Counted from the stretch's first letter, positions 38,367 through 47,675 are shown. The stretch is DNA of 64,000 nucleotides from Palsa-1033 sp963735455 (GCA_963735455.1 CAVTKZ010000004.1:310001-374000), one strand, 5' to 3'. The notes: generated by a model not told the origin, from the sequence alone. Made by a program: numbers and translations.

Positions 38367-38580
38367 GTGCGTCAGGCGCGCATAACCGACGACCTTGCGC
38401 CGAGGCTCCGCATCCTCGGGGCTCGTGTGCGTCAGGCGCGCATAACTGACGACGTCGCGCACGCGACTTCGCGTCCCGCTGGCTCGGTGTGCGTCAAGCG
38501 CGCATAACGGACGACCTGGCGCACGCGACTTCGCGTCCCGCTGGCTCGGTGTGCGTCAGGCGCGCATAACTACGACCTGG
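38367..38580. repeat. Four tandem ~62-bp repeats between convergent genes
   Basis: Copies begin at 38367, 38427, 38489 and 38551 (periods 60, 62, 62). Each starts GTGCGTCA(G/A)GCGCGCATAA and continues into GACGAC; copy 2 can fold through CGTCAG/CTGACG. The parts between cores are identical for copies 2 and 3, so this is a tandem duplication and not a CRISPR array. A degenerate copy in the opposite direction lies at 38694-38717. Confidence 0.75.
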
Positions 38581-38902
38581 CGCTCGGATCGGTCGTCGCC
38601 GTGCTTCACACGCACGCTCGCGACCGATTTGACCGAGATCGCGTCGAGTCTGTGCACTGGGCGCACGAAATCGGTCAGCGGGGCCGAAAACCAGTCAGTT
38701 ACGCACGTGGGACGCACATCGAGGCCCCGCGAGCAGTCGGTGCTGGGTGGTCCGCGCGCACCCAGCACCCCCGGGTCGGCCCGCGGCACCCCGGGTCGGC
38801 GCGCGGCACCCCGCATCCCCGGGGTCGGTACGGACCGCGTTCCGGCCAAAGAAAATCCGGTGGGCAGGCTCGTCGCCCACCCACCGGCTGATTGGGCAGC
38901 GG
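38581..38902. other. Gene-free stretch with smaller repeats
   Basis: It holds a 9-bp inverted repeat (GACCGATTT at 38622-38630, AAATCGGTC at 38668-38676). A 20-21-bp direct repeat begins GCACCCC at 38765, 38786 and, degenerate, 38806. I see no gene. It lies between the 3' ends of the aldehyde dehydrogenase and permease genes. Confidence 0.5.
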
Positions 38903-40694
38903 CTACTCTGCCGGGATCTCCGCGTGGATCGCGTCGAGGTCGATGCCCTGGGCCCGTCGGTACAGCCGGGCGACGACCCACACCAAGACGGCCAGGCCAT
39001 ACACGATCCCCAGGAACTTGATCGACTGGGCATTGCCCACGCCAATCCCGTACAGGGAGTTGGACAGCCACTCGTAGACCACCCAGCCCAGGAAGATCGT
39101 GGTGATCGCCCCGGCGATGCTGATCATCGGCACGCCGGCCAGCTGGTAGCGGGCGATCGGCGACTTGTTGTACAGGTCGCGCTTCCACCAGGGCAGGATC
39201 GTCGCGGCGAACGACGTCCCGAAGAACGTCACCGCGATGACCAGCGAGGCATCCAGGGTGAGCGCCGAGAAGCCCGCCTGGTAGGCATACAGCCAGGACA
39301 GGATCACGCCCGGGACCATGATCAGGAGCAGGGCGATCCAGGGCACGCCCCGGTCCGAGACGCGCGCCGCGGCCTCGGGCAGGACCCGGTCGAAGGCAGC
39401 GGCGAAGATCATCCGCGTCGAGGACAGCCAGAGGGTGCCTGCCCAGCCCACGAACCAGGCGCCGAACAGGATCACGATGGCCATCTGGACGACGCGGCTG
39501 TCGATCAGGAACGAGACCAGCAGCGGCGGATAGCCCCAGATCGGGGTTGCCGGGGCGGCGGTCACGTAGCCGTAGGCGTAGTTGATGTAGTTCACGTTGG
39601 CGGCGTTGAAGAAGTCCCAGCCAAAGGTCTTGGCGGCCAGGAGCACGAACACGATGGCCAGCCCGATCGTGACCCACAGGCCGCCGAGCATGCCCCGCAG
39701 GACCTTCCGGAAGTCGCCCGCCCCGCGCACCTCGCCGTACAGGGTGGCGCCCCAGTTCGGGTACAGGATCCAGAACATCATCAGGGGCAGGAGCAGGAAC
39801 GTCCCGCTGCTCAGCCCGAAGTCGAGCGGCGAGCCGCCGGCGGCGAAGGCATCGTTCGTGGTGGCGTTGGCGATCGTCGCGTTGTAGGCATCCGGTACGC
39901 CGAAGAGGCTCGAGCTGGCCTTGTCGAAGGCCGCATGGAACGAGTCCTGGGACGACGCCAGCATGAGCACGAACATGACGGCCAGGATGGCCAGCCCGAT
40001 CCAGATGCACCAGCGCTGGACGCGGGCGTAGCCGGCCATGCCCAGGGCGACCGCGCCCGAGGCGATGATGATCGTGAAGATCGAGACGGCGAACGTCCCG
40101 TCGGCCGACGCGAAGAATGTCGAGCCGTCGGTCCAGCCCATCAACGCGACCAGGGGCTGGACGACCTCGATCTTCAGGATGAAGCCGTAGATCGGCGCCC
40201 ACAGCGCGAGGATGAACCACCAGCCGGTGGAGGATAGGACGAAGCCGATCCCGCCCCGCTTCCAGCCGAGGGCTGCACCGCCCACGACACCGACCACGCC
40301 ACCGAGGATGGCGCCGGTATCGCCGGCTCCGAAGGCCTGGGCCGTGAAGTACAGCGGTGACGCCGCCGACGAGCGCGCCGAGCGCGGCGCCCGGGATCCC
40401 GTCGAGGATCCGGGTCTGCCAGACGTAGTCGCCGCCGGCCCGGGGCATGACCGCGATCAGGCCGGCATACGTGACGCACAGGAAGGTCATCACGATCCCG
40501 GACAGGATCAGCGTCGAGAGCACCGAGCCGTCGGGGACGAAGGCGAAGACGGCCAGGCTGTAGAACATGCCCAGGGTGACCAGGTTCACCGACATGAACG
40601 AGTAGCCGAAGGCGTCGAACCCGGACCAGCCCTTGACCAGGCCGGTCGCATTGCGCAGGAAGAGCGACGGTGTGTCGCGACTGACTGAAGACAT
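38903..40694 (-). CDS. APC-superfamily amino acid/amine permease (frameshifted)
   Basis: About 596 aa with some 12 membrane segments. The N-terminus LVKGWSGFDAFGYSFMSVNL and the helix-3 segment MPRAGGDYVWQTRILD (P-R-x-G-G-D-Y) are characteristic of the APC family. The later ASTR-like LWLSSTRMIFAAAFDRVLP is typical too. One extra base near 40355 splits the gene between helices 3 and 4. GAGAGGG precedes the ATG. The metallophosphoesterase gene lies 55 bp upstream on the same strand. The substrate may be an amino acid, choline-like amine or betaine, by context. Confidence 0.86.
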
Positions 40695-40749
40695 CTATCC
40701 CTCTCTTTCGTCTCCATCGCCCGACCGGAGTTCACCGGTCGAAAAAAGG

Positions 40750-41688
40750 TCAGCCATTGATCAGCAGATAGCGCTTCACCGTTCCCTTCTTCGTGTCCAG
40801 GTCGACGATCGCCGCCTGGAGCACGCCGTCCTCGTAGGTACTGCCCGGGTTCACGGCGAGCGTACGGCCCAGCTTCACCGCGCCACGCCCTTCGTGGATG
40901 TGCCCGTGCAACGAGAGCAGGGGTCCGTATTCGAGGATCGCCTCGCGGACCGCGTGCGATCCGACCGGGATCAACGCCTGGCCGCCGGAGACGTAGTTCA
41001 TCGCGGCATCGAGCTTGGGGGCGTTATCGAGGTTCGAGCCATAGGGCGGGACGTGGAAGTTGAAGATCGCCCGGTGGGGGTCGGGCGCCGCCTTGACCAG
41101 CTCGTCGATCTTGGCCCGGAGCTGGTCCTCGGGCAGCTCCCGGAACGTGTTCCAGGGCGTCGGGTTGGTCCAGCCGGTCGAGATCATGGTCAGCCCTTCG
41201 AGGTCGATCGGGACGCCCTCGCCAAGGGTCGCCGAGCCGGCCCGCTCGATGATCTCGTCGATCTCGAACATGTCGTCGTTGGCCGGCGAGACGATGCACC
41301 GGATCTGCGAGCCGCGCAGCTTCTCGTCGGCGATCGCCATCCAGCGCTCGACGCCGTGGACGATCTCGGCCTTGAACCGGGCGTCGACCAGGCTCGCGTC
41401 GTCAGCCCAGGCGTCAACTTCCTCACGGCTCAGGCGGATCGGGTAGTAGCCCCGGTCCGAGATGCGCTTCTCCATCGCGACCAGCTCGGCCTCGGTCGTC
41501 AGGGTCAGCTTCTGGTCCTGGAGCGTCAACTCCCAGGTGCTGCCATTAGCCACGATCGGAACCATGGCCTTGCCGGTCATGTCCCCACCCATGATCAGGA
41601 CGTCCGCCTTGTGGAAGGTCCCAGCGTTGAGGAACTTGCGCCAGCAGACATCCGAGCCGTGGACGTCGGTGGCATAGAAGATGCGCAT
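40750..41688 (-). CDS. Metallophosphoesterase
   Basis: A 312-aa calcineurin-like phosphoesterase. The metal motifs are in order: YATDVHGSD (D-x-H), LIMGGDMTGK (G-D), SPANDDMF in place of GNHD, FNFHVPPYGSN, and LHGHIHEGRG (G-H-x-H). A domain of about 90 residues is inserted after the second motif. It is probably cotranscribed with the permease downstream. The family includes phosphodiesterases and phosphatases; the substrate is unknown. Confidence 0.87.
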   Translation of the reverse strand: MRIFYATDVHGSDVCWRKFLNAGTFHKADVLIMGGDMTGKAMVPIVANGSTWELTLQDQKLTLTTEAELVAMEKRISDRGYYPIRLSREEVDAWADDASLVDARFKAEIVHGVERWMAIADEKLRGSQIRCIVSPANDDMFEIDEIIERAGSATLGEGVPIDLEGLTMISTGWTNPTPWNTFRELPEDQLRAKIDELVKAAPDPHRAIFNFHVPPYGSNLDNAPKLDAAMNYVSGGQALIPVGSHAVREAILEYGPLLSLHGHIHEGRGAVKLGRTLAVNPGSTYEDGVLQAAIVDLDTKKGTVKRYLLING

Positions 41689-41801
41689 CAGTTGCGTGCG
41701 ACCGGGTCGGCCGATGTTGCCGGATCCACACTCGCCGCCGTGCCTGCCGACATCGACCGCACCTCAGGTTGCACCCACCCTCCACGTTGGGGCTGGACGG
41801 C

Positions 41802-41807
41802 AGTATA
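41802..41807 (-). promoter_or_regulatory. -10 element for the metallophosphoesterase-permease operon
   Basis: TATACT on the minus strand, a near-consensus -10. It would give a leader of about 105 nt before the ATG at 41688. I see no recognised riboswitch in that leader. Confidence 0.45.
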
Positions 41808-41914
41808 GGGCTGCGTCAACTCGATTCGACCGGGGAATTCCGGCTCGCGTCGAAGGATCGGCATCCGGCTGGCCGACCGGACTTCCGGGCTACAGAGTCA
41901 GCCGGCCAACTGGC

Positions 41915-41920
41915 TATCAT
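41915..41920 (+). promoter_or_regulatory. Candidate -10 with long leader before the betaine-binding protein gene
   Basis: TATCAT on the plus strand, with about 200 nt to the ATG at 42128. The leader is GC-rich with several short hairpins. I recognise no riboswitch class in it. Together with the divergent promoter, this explains the 440-bp gap 41689-42127. Confidence 0.35.
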
Positions 41921-42127
41921 CACGGACGAGTGGGGTTGGGGGGAGCCGTCCATCACCGCACCGTCGCCACTCGAACCATCTCGCTGGTCCACGACCCGGG
42001 ATGACCGCGCCCATCGGGCGCTCCCTGCAGCCCGCCCTGCCGGCGGCGTTCGTCGCCGTCGGCCGCCTGCAGCCGCGCCTCGCCCCGAGACCTCCCAGAA
42101 GTTCCGGTCACCTCGTAAGGAGCACCC

Positions 42128-43171
42128 ATGAGCCCCTCAGACCTGCTTGCCCGGCGGCCAGCCGCCGTCGCGGCCGCCGCCGCCCTGGTCCTTGCCGCCT
42201 GCATCTCAGTGGCCAGCCCCGCACCGCCGAGCCCGGCCGCGACCGCGCCACCGACGCCCAGTGCCGTTGCCCTGGCCAGCGCCGCGGCCAGCCTCCCGGC
42301 AAGCGGTGCGCCATGCGGCAAAGTCAACCTCGCCGAGAACCCGTGGGTCGGCTACCAGGCCGACGCGGCCGTCGTCGCCTATCTCCTCGTCAAGAAGCTG
42401 GGCTGCACCGTGGTCAAGCAGCCGATCGACGAGGTCCTCGCCTGGCAGGGCCTGCCGACCGGCGCGGTCGATGCGATCCTCGAGGTATGGGGCCACCAGG
42501 ACCTGTATGCCAAGTACGTCACGACCGACAAGACGGCCGTTGACGCCGGCCCCAACGGCGCCCAGGGCCTGATCGGCTGGTTCGTGCCCAAGGCCTTCGC
42601 CGACGCCAACCCATCGATCCTCACGGCGGCTACCAAGCCGGCCGTCCTGAACACGTTTGCCGCCCAGTTCAAGACGTCCGCGTCGGGTGGCAAGGGCCAG
42701 CTCCTCGACGGCGACCCGGCCTTCGTGACCGAGGATGCCGGGATGATCGCCGGCCTCAACCTGGACTACCAGGTCGTCTATTCGGGCAGCGAGGCGGCGT
42801 CCGACAAGGCGATCAAGACGGCGATCGACGCCGGCAAGCCGATCCTCACCTACTACTACACGCCCAACTGGTTCAGCACCCAGGTCGACCTGGTCCACGT
42901 CGCGCTGCCGGCCTACACCACCGGCTGCCAGGCCGATGCTCACAAGGTCACCTGCGACTACCAGCCCTATAACGCCCTGTACAAGGTCGTCTCCTCCAGG
43001 CTGGCCAACAGCGGCAGCCCGGCGTACGCCCTGATCAAGAGCTTCAACTGGACGAACGACGACCAGGACACCGTCGCGGCCTACATCGCCAAGGACGGCC
43101 TGAGCGATGACGCGGCCGCCCAGAAATGGGTCGACGCCAACCCGACGAAGTGGGCGGCGTGGATGCCCTGA
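42128..43171 (+). CDS. OpuAC/ProX-type glycine betaine/proline-binding lipoprotein
   Basis: A 347-aa exported lipoprotein. The signal peptide ends in LVLAACIS (lipobox LAAC). A Pro/Ala linker follows, then a substrate-binding domain starting CGKVNLAENPWVGYQADAAV with KKLGCTVVKQPIDEVLAWQG and LEVWGHQDLY. Later comes ILTYYYTPNWFSTQVDLVHV, where aromatic residues would cage the quaternary amine. AAGGAG precedes the ATG. No ABC permease or ATPase is adjacent, so partners must be elsewhere. Its place beside the methyltransferase island supports betaine capture. Confidence 0.88.
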   Translation: MSPSDLLARRPAAVAAAAALVLAACISVASPAPPSPAATAPPTPSAVALASAAASLPASGAPCGKVNLAENPWVGYQADAAVVAYLLVKKLGCTVVKQPIDEVLAWQGLPTGAVDAILEVWGHQDLYAKYVTTDKTAVDAGPNGAQGLIGWFVPKAFADANPSILTAATKPAVLNTFAAQFKTSASGGKGQLLDGDPAFVTEDAGMIAGLNLDYQVVYSGSEAASDKAIKTAIDAGKPILTYYYTPNWFSTQVDLVHVALPAYTTGCQADAHKVTCDYQPYNALYKVVSSRLANSGSPAYALIKSFNWTNDDQDTVAAYIAKDGLSDDAAAQKWVDANPTKWAAWMP

Positions 43172-43194
43172 GCCGCGCCGGTTCCTGATCCCCG

Positions 43195-43226
43195 ACACCG
43201 CCCGGTCGAGGCCGACCGGGCGGTGT
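43195..43226 (+). terminator. Strong hairpin after the betaine-binding protein gene
   Basis: ACACCGCCCGGTC (43195-43207) pairs perfectly with GACCGGGCGGTGT (43214-43226) around a 6-nt loop, a 13-bp stem. A T-run is absent. Confidence 0.75.
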
Positions 43227-43242
43227 GCTAAGCCCTGCCTGT

Positions 43243-43248
43243 TATCGT
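43243..43248 (+). promoter_or_regulatory. Leaderless -10 of lipB
   Basis: TATCGT, 7 nt before the ATG at 43256. This spacing decides between that start and in-frame GTG 43247. Confidence 0.5.
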
Positions 43249-43255
43249 GGAATGG

Positions 43256-44011
43256 ATGGACACGGCCGTGCGATCCGAGCTCGCCCCGGAGCCCGCGACC
43301 GGGCCCGCTCGCGAAGGTTCGCGACCGATCGCCGTGCGCTGGCTGGGCCGCCTCGAGTACCGCGCCGCGTGGGCGCTCCAGCGCGAGCTCGTCGAGGCTC
43401 GGGCTGCTGACCGGATCCCCGACCAGCTCCTGCTCCTCGAGCACCCCGCCGTGCTCACCCTGGGCCGCCATGCCGACGAACGGTTCGTGCGCGCCCCGGC
43501 CGCCGAGCTCGCCCGGCGCGGGATCGAGCTGATCCGGGTTGAACGCGGCGGCGAGGTCACCTATCACGGGCCGGGCCAGCTGGTGGCCTACCCGATCCTG
43601 GCCCTCGGCCGGCGCGGGCTCCTGGTCCGGCCGCTCGTCGCGGCGCTCGAAGGCGCCCTGGCCGAGACCTGTGCCGAGCTCGGCGTCGAGGCCGGCCCAC
43701 GGCCGGGCCATCCCGGCTGCTGGGTGGCGGCCGACGGTCCCGCACCGCGCAAGATCGGCGCGCTCGGCCTGCGGGTCGAACGCGGCGTGTGCTTCCACGG
43801 GATCGCCCTGAACGTCGATCCGCTGATGGCCGACTTCGAGCTGCTCGACGCCTGTGGGATGCCCGGGGTCATCTCGACCTCGATCGCGACCGAGCTCGGC
43901 CGGCCCGACGAGGCGCCGTCGACCGAGGCCGTGGCCCGAGCCGCCTCGATCTTCGCCCGGGCCCTCGGCCGGCGCCTCGAGGCGGAGCTGGCCGGCGACC
44001 TGCCGGCCTGA
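43256..44011 (+). CDS. lipB: Octanoyltransferase (lipoate biosynthesis)
   Basis: A 251-aa LipB, moving octanoyl groups from acyl carrier protein to lipoyl domains. The signature ERGGEVTYHGPGQLVAYPI lies near residue 100 and the acyl-handling lysine in PRKIGALGLRVERGVCFHGI near 170. The catalytic Cys is in LDACGMPGVISTSI near 200. The N-terminus has ~25 extra residues before the domain. The GalT-like gene starts 6 nt after the stop. Confidence 0.93.
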   Translation: MDTAVRSELAPEPATGPAREGSRPIAVRWLGRLEYRAAWALQRELVEARAADRIPDQLLLLEHPAVLTLGRHADERFVRAPAAELARRGIELIRVERGGEVTYHGPGQLVAYPILALGRRGLLVRPLVAALEGALAETCAELGVEAGPRPGHPGCWVAADGPAPRKIGALGLRVERGVCFHGIALNVDPLMADFELLDACGMPGVISTSIATELGRPDEAPSTEAVARAASIFARALGRRLEAELAGDLPA

Positions 44012-44017
44012 CCAGCG

Positions 44018-45004
44018 ATGGCTGCCGGCCTGTTCGAGCTGCGCCGCGACGCGATCACCGGCTGGTGGGTCGCGACGATCGTCGATCGCGCCTTCCATCG
44101 CGACCGCTTCGCCCGGGCGGCGGCGCCGGTCGAGCAGGAGGACGGCTGCCAGAACTGCCGTGAGCCCGAGGGCGACGGCGTCCGGCTGCGGGTCCTCAAG
44201 GACTACGCCTTCCATGTCGTGGGCACCGAGGCCGAGGCGCGCCAGCTCGATCGGAGCCTGGCCCAGGTCGCGATCGAGCAGGCCCGCGCGTCGGGCAGCT
44301 GGCGGACCGTGGTCGCCCCGCCGGGCGAGCATCGCCCGCTCCAGGCCGTCGGCGACGAGCTGATCGGCTCGATGCTCCGGATGTGCCGCGACGCGATCGC
44401 CGAATCAGGCCGGGCCGGACAGACCGCGTATGTCCAGGTGGTCCAGAACTGGGGCGCCCAGGCCGGGGCCCGGACCGACCACCTGTGCCTGGACCTGTAT
44501 GACCTGCCCCAGGTGCCGCATCGGGTCGGCGAGGAGATCGGGGGCGCCGCCCGGTTCGTGATCCGCGAGGGCGAGTGCCCGTTCTGCCGGCTCGTCCGGG
44601 ATGAGAGCCAGCGCCGCGATCGGTTGCTCTGGGAGGACGCCTGGAGCGTCGCCTTCGCGCCCTACGCCTCGCGCTCGCCGTTCGAGGCCTGGATCGTGCC
44701 TCGGACCCATGCCGCGGACTTTGGCCGGGCCAGCGACGCGGACGTGCAGGCCACGGCCGAGGCCCTGCGCCGCGTCCTGGGCCTCCTGGCGACCCTCGAC
44801 GGGCCGCCCCACAACCTGGTCCTCCACACGGCGCCGCTGCGCGAGCGGATCGATGGCACCTATCACTGGCATTGGGAGATTCACCCCCGCCTGCGGGAGA
44901 TTGCCGGCCTGGAGCTGGGCACCGGGCTGCCGGTCAACCCCGTCTCGCCCGAGGATGCGGTCGAAGAGCTCCTCCGTTCGGCCGCCGATCGCCGGACCGG
45001 ATGA
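44018..45004 (+). CDS. GalT-like nucleotidyltransferase (HIT fold)
   Basis: A 328-aa protein of the galactose-1-phosphate uridylyltransferase-like group. It begins LFELRRDAITGWWVATIVDR, has the zinc-type cysteine pairs CQNCREPEG (residues ~49-52) and ECPFCRLVRDE (~190), and the HIT active-site segment YHWHWEIHPRLREIAGLELG near 285. In the enzyme family a histidine in H-P/W-H carries the nucleotidyl intermediate. Its sugar phosphate is unknown. It is cotranscribed with lipB. Confidence 0.82.
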   Translation: MAAGLFELRRDAITGWWVATIVDRAFHRDRFARAAAPVEQEDGCQNCREPEGDGVRLRVLKDYAFHVVGTEAEARQLDRSLAQVAIEQARASGSWRTVVAPPGEHRPLQAVGDELIGSMLRMCRDAIAESGRAGQTAYVQVVQNWGAQAGARTDHLCLDLYDLPQVPHRVGEEIGGAARFVIREGECPFCRLVRDESQRRDRLLWEDAWSVAFAPYASRSPFEAWIVPRTHAADFGRASDADVQATAEALRRVLGLLATLDGPPHNLVLHTAPLRERIDGTYHWHWEIHPRLREIAGLELGTGLPVNPVSPEDAVEELLRSAADRRTG

Positions 45005-45047
45005 CCGGGCAGCGTCACATGGTCCCCGTCGAGCCCGTCTTTCGCCC

Positions 45048-45671
45048 GTGGACCAGATCGGCCAGCTTGCCCCGCTCAGCCTCCCGATGGATCGTGCCTT
45101 GACCGGCTCGCCTGCCCGGACCACGGCCGACGTCTTCATCGAGGACCTCTTCCAGCGCCACCACGGCGAGATCTACGCCTACCTCGTCCGGATGCTGCGT
45201 GATCCGGAGCTGGCCGCGGACCTCACCCAGGACGCGTTCATCAAGGCCTACCGGGCCCACGATTCGCTCGAGGACCCGGCCCATGCCCGGGCCTGGCTGT
45301 ACCAGATCGCCCATCGGGTGGCCCTCGACGAGATCCGCCGGCGCAAGATCGTCCGGTTCCTGCCGTGGACCGGCGAGTCCCATGGCACGGCTCCATCGGC
45401 CGAGCACCTGGCCCTCGAGGGGCGCCTGTCGAGCGACCTCCAGCGGGCCCTGGCCCGGATCCCGGAACGCCAGCGAGCCGCTCTCCTGCTGGCCGAGCTG
45501 CACGACCTGACCGGCCTCGAGCTGGCCGCCGCCCTGGGCGTCAGCCACGTGGCTGCCCGGGCCCTGCTCACCCGGGCCCGCGACAGCCTGCGCCGCGAGC
45601 TGACGGCGGAGCGCGATGCCGAGGCCGCCGCCGAGCTCGAGCCGCGGGCCGACCGCCGGACGCCGCGATGA
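45048..45671 (+). CDS. ECF-type RNA polymerase sigma factor
   Basis: About 207 aa. Region 2 is LFQRHHGEIYAYLVRMLRDP followed by LTQDAFIKAYRAHDSLED and RAWLYQIAHRVALDEIRRRK. Region 4 is LARIPERQRAALLLAELHDL, then LAAALGVSHVAARALLTRAR. A GTG at 45048 gives the full frame; an ATG at 45087 is an alternative. The last codons overlap the ATG of the next gene (ATGA), pairing it with its anti-sigma factor. Confidence 0.9.
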   Translation: MDQIGQLAPLSLPMDRALTGSPARTTADVFIEDLFQRHHGEIYAYLVRMLRDPELAADLTQDAFIKAYRAHDSLEDPAHARAWLYQIAHRVALDEIRRRKIVRFLPWTGESHGTAPSAEHLALEGRLSSDLQRALARIPERQRAALLLAELHDLTGLELAAALGVSHVAARALLTRARDSLRRELTAERDAEAAAELEPRADRRTPR

Positions 45672-47596
45672 GCGAGCCGATGACCCACGAGCGAGCGCGC
45701 CGGCTGGCGGCGGTCCGGATTGACCAGCCCCTGCCGCCGGGTGACGAAGCGGCCCTGGAGACCCATCTTGCCGGCTGCGCCGACTGCCGGGCCGTGGCCG
45801 CCGGCTACGAGGCCGACCGGCTGGCCCTGCGGGCGATGGCACCGGTCGAGCCGCCCCGCGACCTGTGGGCCCGGACGAGCGCGGCCCTCGAGCTCGAACG
45901 CGCCCGTCATCCCCGCTACGCACGACGTGGTCCGCGACGCTGGGGCCCGATCGCCGTCCTGGGCGGCGGCGTGGCCCTCGTCCTGGTGATCGTGATCGTC
46001 GGCCCCGGCCTGCTGAATCCGGCATCACCGGGGCCCGGCCCGGTGGCGATCGCATCGGGCGCCGTGGCGCCGCCGCCGTCGGCCGGGCCGGCCGTCACAC
46101 CGCTGACCGTGTCGACCCAGGTGACCTGGGTCGTGACCCGGAGCTCGGGTGGCGTGTCGCTGGTCACGGCCAACGTCAAGGAGGTCTGCCCGACCGGGGA
46201 TGAGCCCGACTGCGCTCCGCTGGCGGGCATCTCGCGCAGCCTGGCCGACCTGCCCACCGTGCCCAGCTCACTCGTCCTGTCACCGTCGAATGCCGGCCAA
46301 GCCGTGGCAATCGGCCCTGCCCCGGACCAGGTCGGGACGACCCTGTTCGTGATGGCCGTCCCGAGCCCGGCCCCGAGCGCCACGCCCAACCCCACGCCGA
46401 CGGTCGCGCCCAGCGTCCTGCCGTCGGCGAGCGCCGCCAGCGGCCCGACCCAGAGCCCCGCGCCGACCCCCGTCGCGACGGCGAGCGCCAGCCCACAGCT
46501 GACGCCGAGCCTGGGACCGTCGCCTGCAGCGTCGCCCTCAGCGTCCCCGCTGGCCAGCCCGCTGCCGCCCGGCAGCCCGGCGCCGAGTGCCGCCGCGACC
46601 CTCGCGATCCTGAGCAGCGTGACCCTGGTTGGTGACCAGGCCGCCTACAGCCCGGACGGCCAGTGGTTCGCCTTCTCGGCCCGTCCCGCGGGGACGGCGA
46701 CCGGTCCCGACATCTATGTCTGGCAGGCCGGCTGGCCGGCCGCCCAGCCGATCACGACCGACCATTCTTCGGTCTTCTCGGGCTGGGTTGACGGCCGGAT
46801 CCTGGCCAGCCGGGCCGAGCCGATCGGGAGCACCGCCAGCCCTGCTCCGAGCGCATCGGCGCCGGCCGACCCGGGCGCGTCCATCACGCCCAACTCGCCC
46901 GTGGCGCCGGCCCCCAGCCCGAGCCCGGCAGCCACCGCCTCGGCCAGCCCGGCAGACGGCTCAGCAGGCTCGGGCCAGCCGGAGGCCAGCCCGTCGGCAC
47001 CGCCCGTGCTGGCCACGCCGGCGGCCTACCTGATCGATCCGGCGACGGGCATTGCGACCCGGATCGCCGGGCTCGACGGCTGGCGGCCGGTCGTCGACCC
47101 GTCCGGGCGCTGGGTTGCCTACTGGGCCGGGACGCTCCGCTTCGACGCGGCCAGCGGGACGTGGCAGCCGTTCGAGGGCGGGCTGCAGGTCGCCAGCTGG
47201 GCGATCGTCAGCACCGCGCCCGACGCCCAGGCCGGCGCCGCCGCCGCTCATCCCTTGCCGCTCCCGGCCGGCACCGACTGGGACGTGCGCTGGGACCGAA
47301 CCGGCGAGCACCTCGGGCTGTGGATCGCGGACCCGAACAATCCGGGCCTGGGCAGCCTGAGCCTGTTGACGATCGACCCGAGCTCGGGCCTGACCAGCTC
47401 GGCGCCGCCGATCGTGCTCAACATGACCCCCGCCCTGCGCGGATTCGCCCTGCGCGACGGCCAGCTCGTGTGGGCTACCCCGCCGGGTCAGGATGGCACC
47501 GGCAGCCAGCTCTCGGTCCTCGCCTGGTCGGGTCCCAATGCCGGCCGGACGTCGGTCCAGCCGATCGACGGGGGAGCGCTGATCGTCGTTCCCTGA
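45668..47596 (+). CDS. Anti-sigma factor with zinc-finger start and exported propeller-like domain
   Basis: A 642-aa membrane protein. The N-terminal anti-sigma domain has H-x3-C-x2-C (ETHLAGCADCRAVAAGYE, residues ~35-50). One membrane helix (VLGGGVALVLVIVIVGPGLL, ~97-116) follows. Long extracellular Pro/Ala/Ser linkers (~225-305 and ~395-450) flank WD40/TolB-like segments such as DQAAYSPDGQWFAFSARP and WDVRWDRTGEHLGLWIADP. Coupled to the ECF sigma gene upstream, it should hold the sigma factor until an outside signal arrives. Confidence 0.87.
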   Translation: MSEPMTHERARRLAAVRIDQPLPPGDEAALETHLAGCADCRAVAAGYEADRLALRAMAPVEPPRDLWARTSAALELERARHPRYARRGPRRWGPIAVLGGGVALVLVIVIVGPGLLNPASPGPGPVAIASGAVAPPPSAGPAVTPLTVSTQVTWVVTRSSGGVSLVTANVKEVCPTGDEPDCAPLAGISRSLADLPTVPSSLVLSPSNAGQAVAIGPAPDQVGTTLFVMAVPSPAPSATPNPTPTVAPSVLPSASAASGPTQSPAPTPVATASASPQLTPSLGPSPAASPSASPLASPLPPGSPAPSAAATLAILSSVTLVGDQAAYSPDGQWFAFSARPAGTATGPDIYVWQAGWPAAQPITTDHSSVFSGWVDGRILASRAEPIGSTASPAPSASAPADPGASITPNSPVAPAPSPSPAATASASPADGSAGSGQPEASPSAPPVLATPAAYLIDPATGIATRIAGLDGWRPVVDPSGRWVAYWAGTLRFDAASGTWQPFEGGLQVASWAIVSTAPDAQAGAAAAHPLPLPAGTDWDVRWDRTGEHLGLWIADPNNPGLGSLSLLTIDPSSGLTSSAPPIVLNMTPALRGFALRDGQLVWATPPGQDGTGSQLSVLAWSGPNAGRTSVQPIDGGALIVVP

Positions 47597-47618
47597 CGGC
47601 CGAATCACGCTCGGCCGT
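47596..47618 (+). terminator. Hairpin after the anti-sigma gene
   Basis: ACGGCCGA (47596-47603) pairs with TCGGCCGT (47611-47618) around a 7-nt loop, followed by TG. Confidence 0.55.
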
Positions 47619-47675
47619 TGCCTCCGGTGGTGCCCGGCATGACCCGTTCGGGTTGTCCATCCCAGCGAATCGGGC

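Noticed and set aside
38367..38580. CRISPR-like array
   Set aside because: The stretches between the repeat cores of copies 2 and 3 are identical, the period is constant at about 62 bp, and there are no cas genes.
38556..39021. Plus-strand ORFs in the repeat region near 38.6-39.0 kb
   Set aside because: They run across repeats and the antisense of the permease gene and show only low-complexity Arg/Pro/Gly composition.
40723..40748. Hairpin GACCGG/CCGGTC followed by a run of A on the plus strand
   Set aside because: On the transcribed minus strand the T-run lies before the stem, so it does not form an intrinsic terminator between the phosphoesterase and permease genes.
41689..41801. TPP-riboswitch-like GGGTGC and CTGAGG in the leader of the metallophosphoesterase operon
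   Set aside because: The second half of the TPP aptamer is missing and the spacing does not fit.
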